Shown here: one piece after another, positions 49,177-49,530 of the stretch
Position numbering within the stretch: position 1 is the first letter of the stretch
How the letters are laid out: every line of letters starts with the position of its first letter
DNA from: Prochloraceae cyanobacterium
GTDB lineage: Bacteria; Cyanobacteriota; Cyanobacteriia; Cyanobacteriales; JASJDA01
Reading direction: 5' to 3'
Length of the DNA stretch: 49,530 nucleotides
Assembly (NCBI GenBank): GCA_030065755.1
Contig: JASJDA010000064.1
Location: forward strand, 1-49,530
Translations under genes and position numbers: made by a program
The notes under the pieces: generated by a model
Seen by the model: the letters and a program-made list of their open reading frames with translations, nothing else
Told to the model about the DNA's origin: nothing
The model's database searches: none

Positions 49177-49407
49177 TTAGGTAGCTGGCTGTGCTAAAAG
49201 GGGGTCTAATTGACCTTTTGCGTCCAAGCTGTGTATTTCGTCACAACCGCCTACGTGCCGATCGTTAATAAAAATCTGCGGTACGGTACGCTTTCCGTTG
49301 GCGCGGACAGCCATTTGATTTCTAGCTTCTTTATCGCCATCGATTTTATATTCGGTGTAATTTACTCCTTTCCACCACAGAAGTAATTTGGCGCGGATGC
49401 AGTAAGG
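49177..49407 (-). CDS. grxC: Glutaredoxin, 3' exon (gene interrupted by a group II intron)
   Basis: Seventy-six codons plus stop. The reading frame starts exactly at PYC, i.e. the last three residues of the CPYC active site (codons CCT TAC TGC, 49399-49407), and continues IRAKLLLWWKGVNYTEYKID, then RTVPQIFINDRHVGGCDEIH and a C-terminal PLLAQPAT. TVPQIFI and GGCDEI are the glutathione-binding parts of glutaredoxin 3. The 5' part, with the first active-site Cys, should lie upstream of the intron beyond the right edge. Correct splicing is needed for a functional enzyme, since the intron interrupts the redox motif. Downstream tadA follows closely. Confidence 0.88.
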   Translation of the reverse strand, partial: PYCIRAKLLLWWKGVNYTEYKIDGDKEARNQMAVRANGKRTVPQIFINDRHVGGCDEIHSLDAKGQLDPLLAQPAT

Positions 49408-49530
49408 ATTAAACTAAGCCAGAGAGTCACCTCTCCGACTCGTCTTCAAAACCGTACGTGAGACTTTCACCTCATACGGCTCCTCAGAAACATGACTTTT
49501 GTCACAAGCACTAATCAAAACAGGGGTGTC
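49408..49530 (-). mobile_element. 3' end of a group II intron (domains V and VI), continues past the window
   Basis: On the minus strand, domain V reads GAGCCGTATGAGGTGAAAGT then CTCACGTACGGTT (49450-49482), with the AGC catalytic triad, the GAAA-type tetraloop and matching arms. Domain VI follows (GACGAGTCGGAGAGG...CTCTCTGGCTTAGTTTAAT), ending in AT at 49408, the AY 3' splice boundary. This is the bacterial/chloroplast-like class of intron. Its reverse transcriptase gene and 5' end would lie further right. Confidence 0.9.

Overview
The window is a cyanobacterial chromosome segment. It carries genes found only in oxygenic phototrophs: psbB and psbT, psbO, a crr6-type NDH-1 assembly gene and a sigF-type sigma factor. 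It is also full of the HIP1 octamer gcgatcgc and its cgatcg core, and it is AT-rich. Low GC, large intergenic spaces, heptamer repeats and many decaying mobile elements would suit a Pleurocapsales or related baeocystous or filamentous lineage, but that placement is inference.

Left part (1-16 kb) is accessory in character. It opens with a heptamer repeat and the broken 5' end of a sulfite-oxidase-like molybdoenzyme gene. A sarcosine-oxidase-like flavoenzyme, an exported GH2 beta-galactosidase (unusual in this phylum) and an FMN-dependent 2-hydroxyacid (lactate) oxidase or dehydrogenase follow. Next come a PPC/DUF296 protein, a ThiS-fold plus Mut7-C protein, a two-gene ABC exporter, an internally deleted IS200/IS605 tnpB containing a 22-bp perfect inverted repeat, a SAM methyltransferase, a hybrid histidine kinase and a solitary CbiO-type ATPase.

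Middle part (16-34 kb) holds an Ig-like/propeller protein and then a ZorA-ZorB-like proton-channel motor pair. Overlapping zorB by 4 bp is a third gene of only 250 codons that looks like the front of a ZorC/EH-signature protein; no zorD helicase-nuclease follows. This is the best candidate for an unusual or reduced anti-phage system. Further on are a secreted trypsin-like protease, a family-5 solute-binding lipoprotein, a Tn5-like transposase remnant, and a lipoprotein with 41-residue repeats whose gene is flanked by 68-bp direct repeats. A B12-binding radical SAM protein and a copper ATPase followed by a nonsense-truncated cupredoxin come next, then a cluster of palindromes, crr6 and alanine dehydrogenase.

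Right part (34-49.5 kb) is the housekeeping and photosynthesis core. The order psbB-psbT-nrdR-rpsA-HAD phosphatase-metK is typical of cyanobacteria; rpsA is preceded by a 715-bp non-coding leader. On the other strand lie sigF, a lipoprotein gene and a small conserved gene, then psbO. A dps gene with a His-type ferroxidase site, two small conserved genes (one a thioredoxin-like [2Fe-2S] protein), plsC and tadA follow. The window ends inside a group II intron inserted exactly in the CPYC active-site codons of a glutaredoxin gene.
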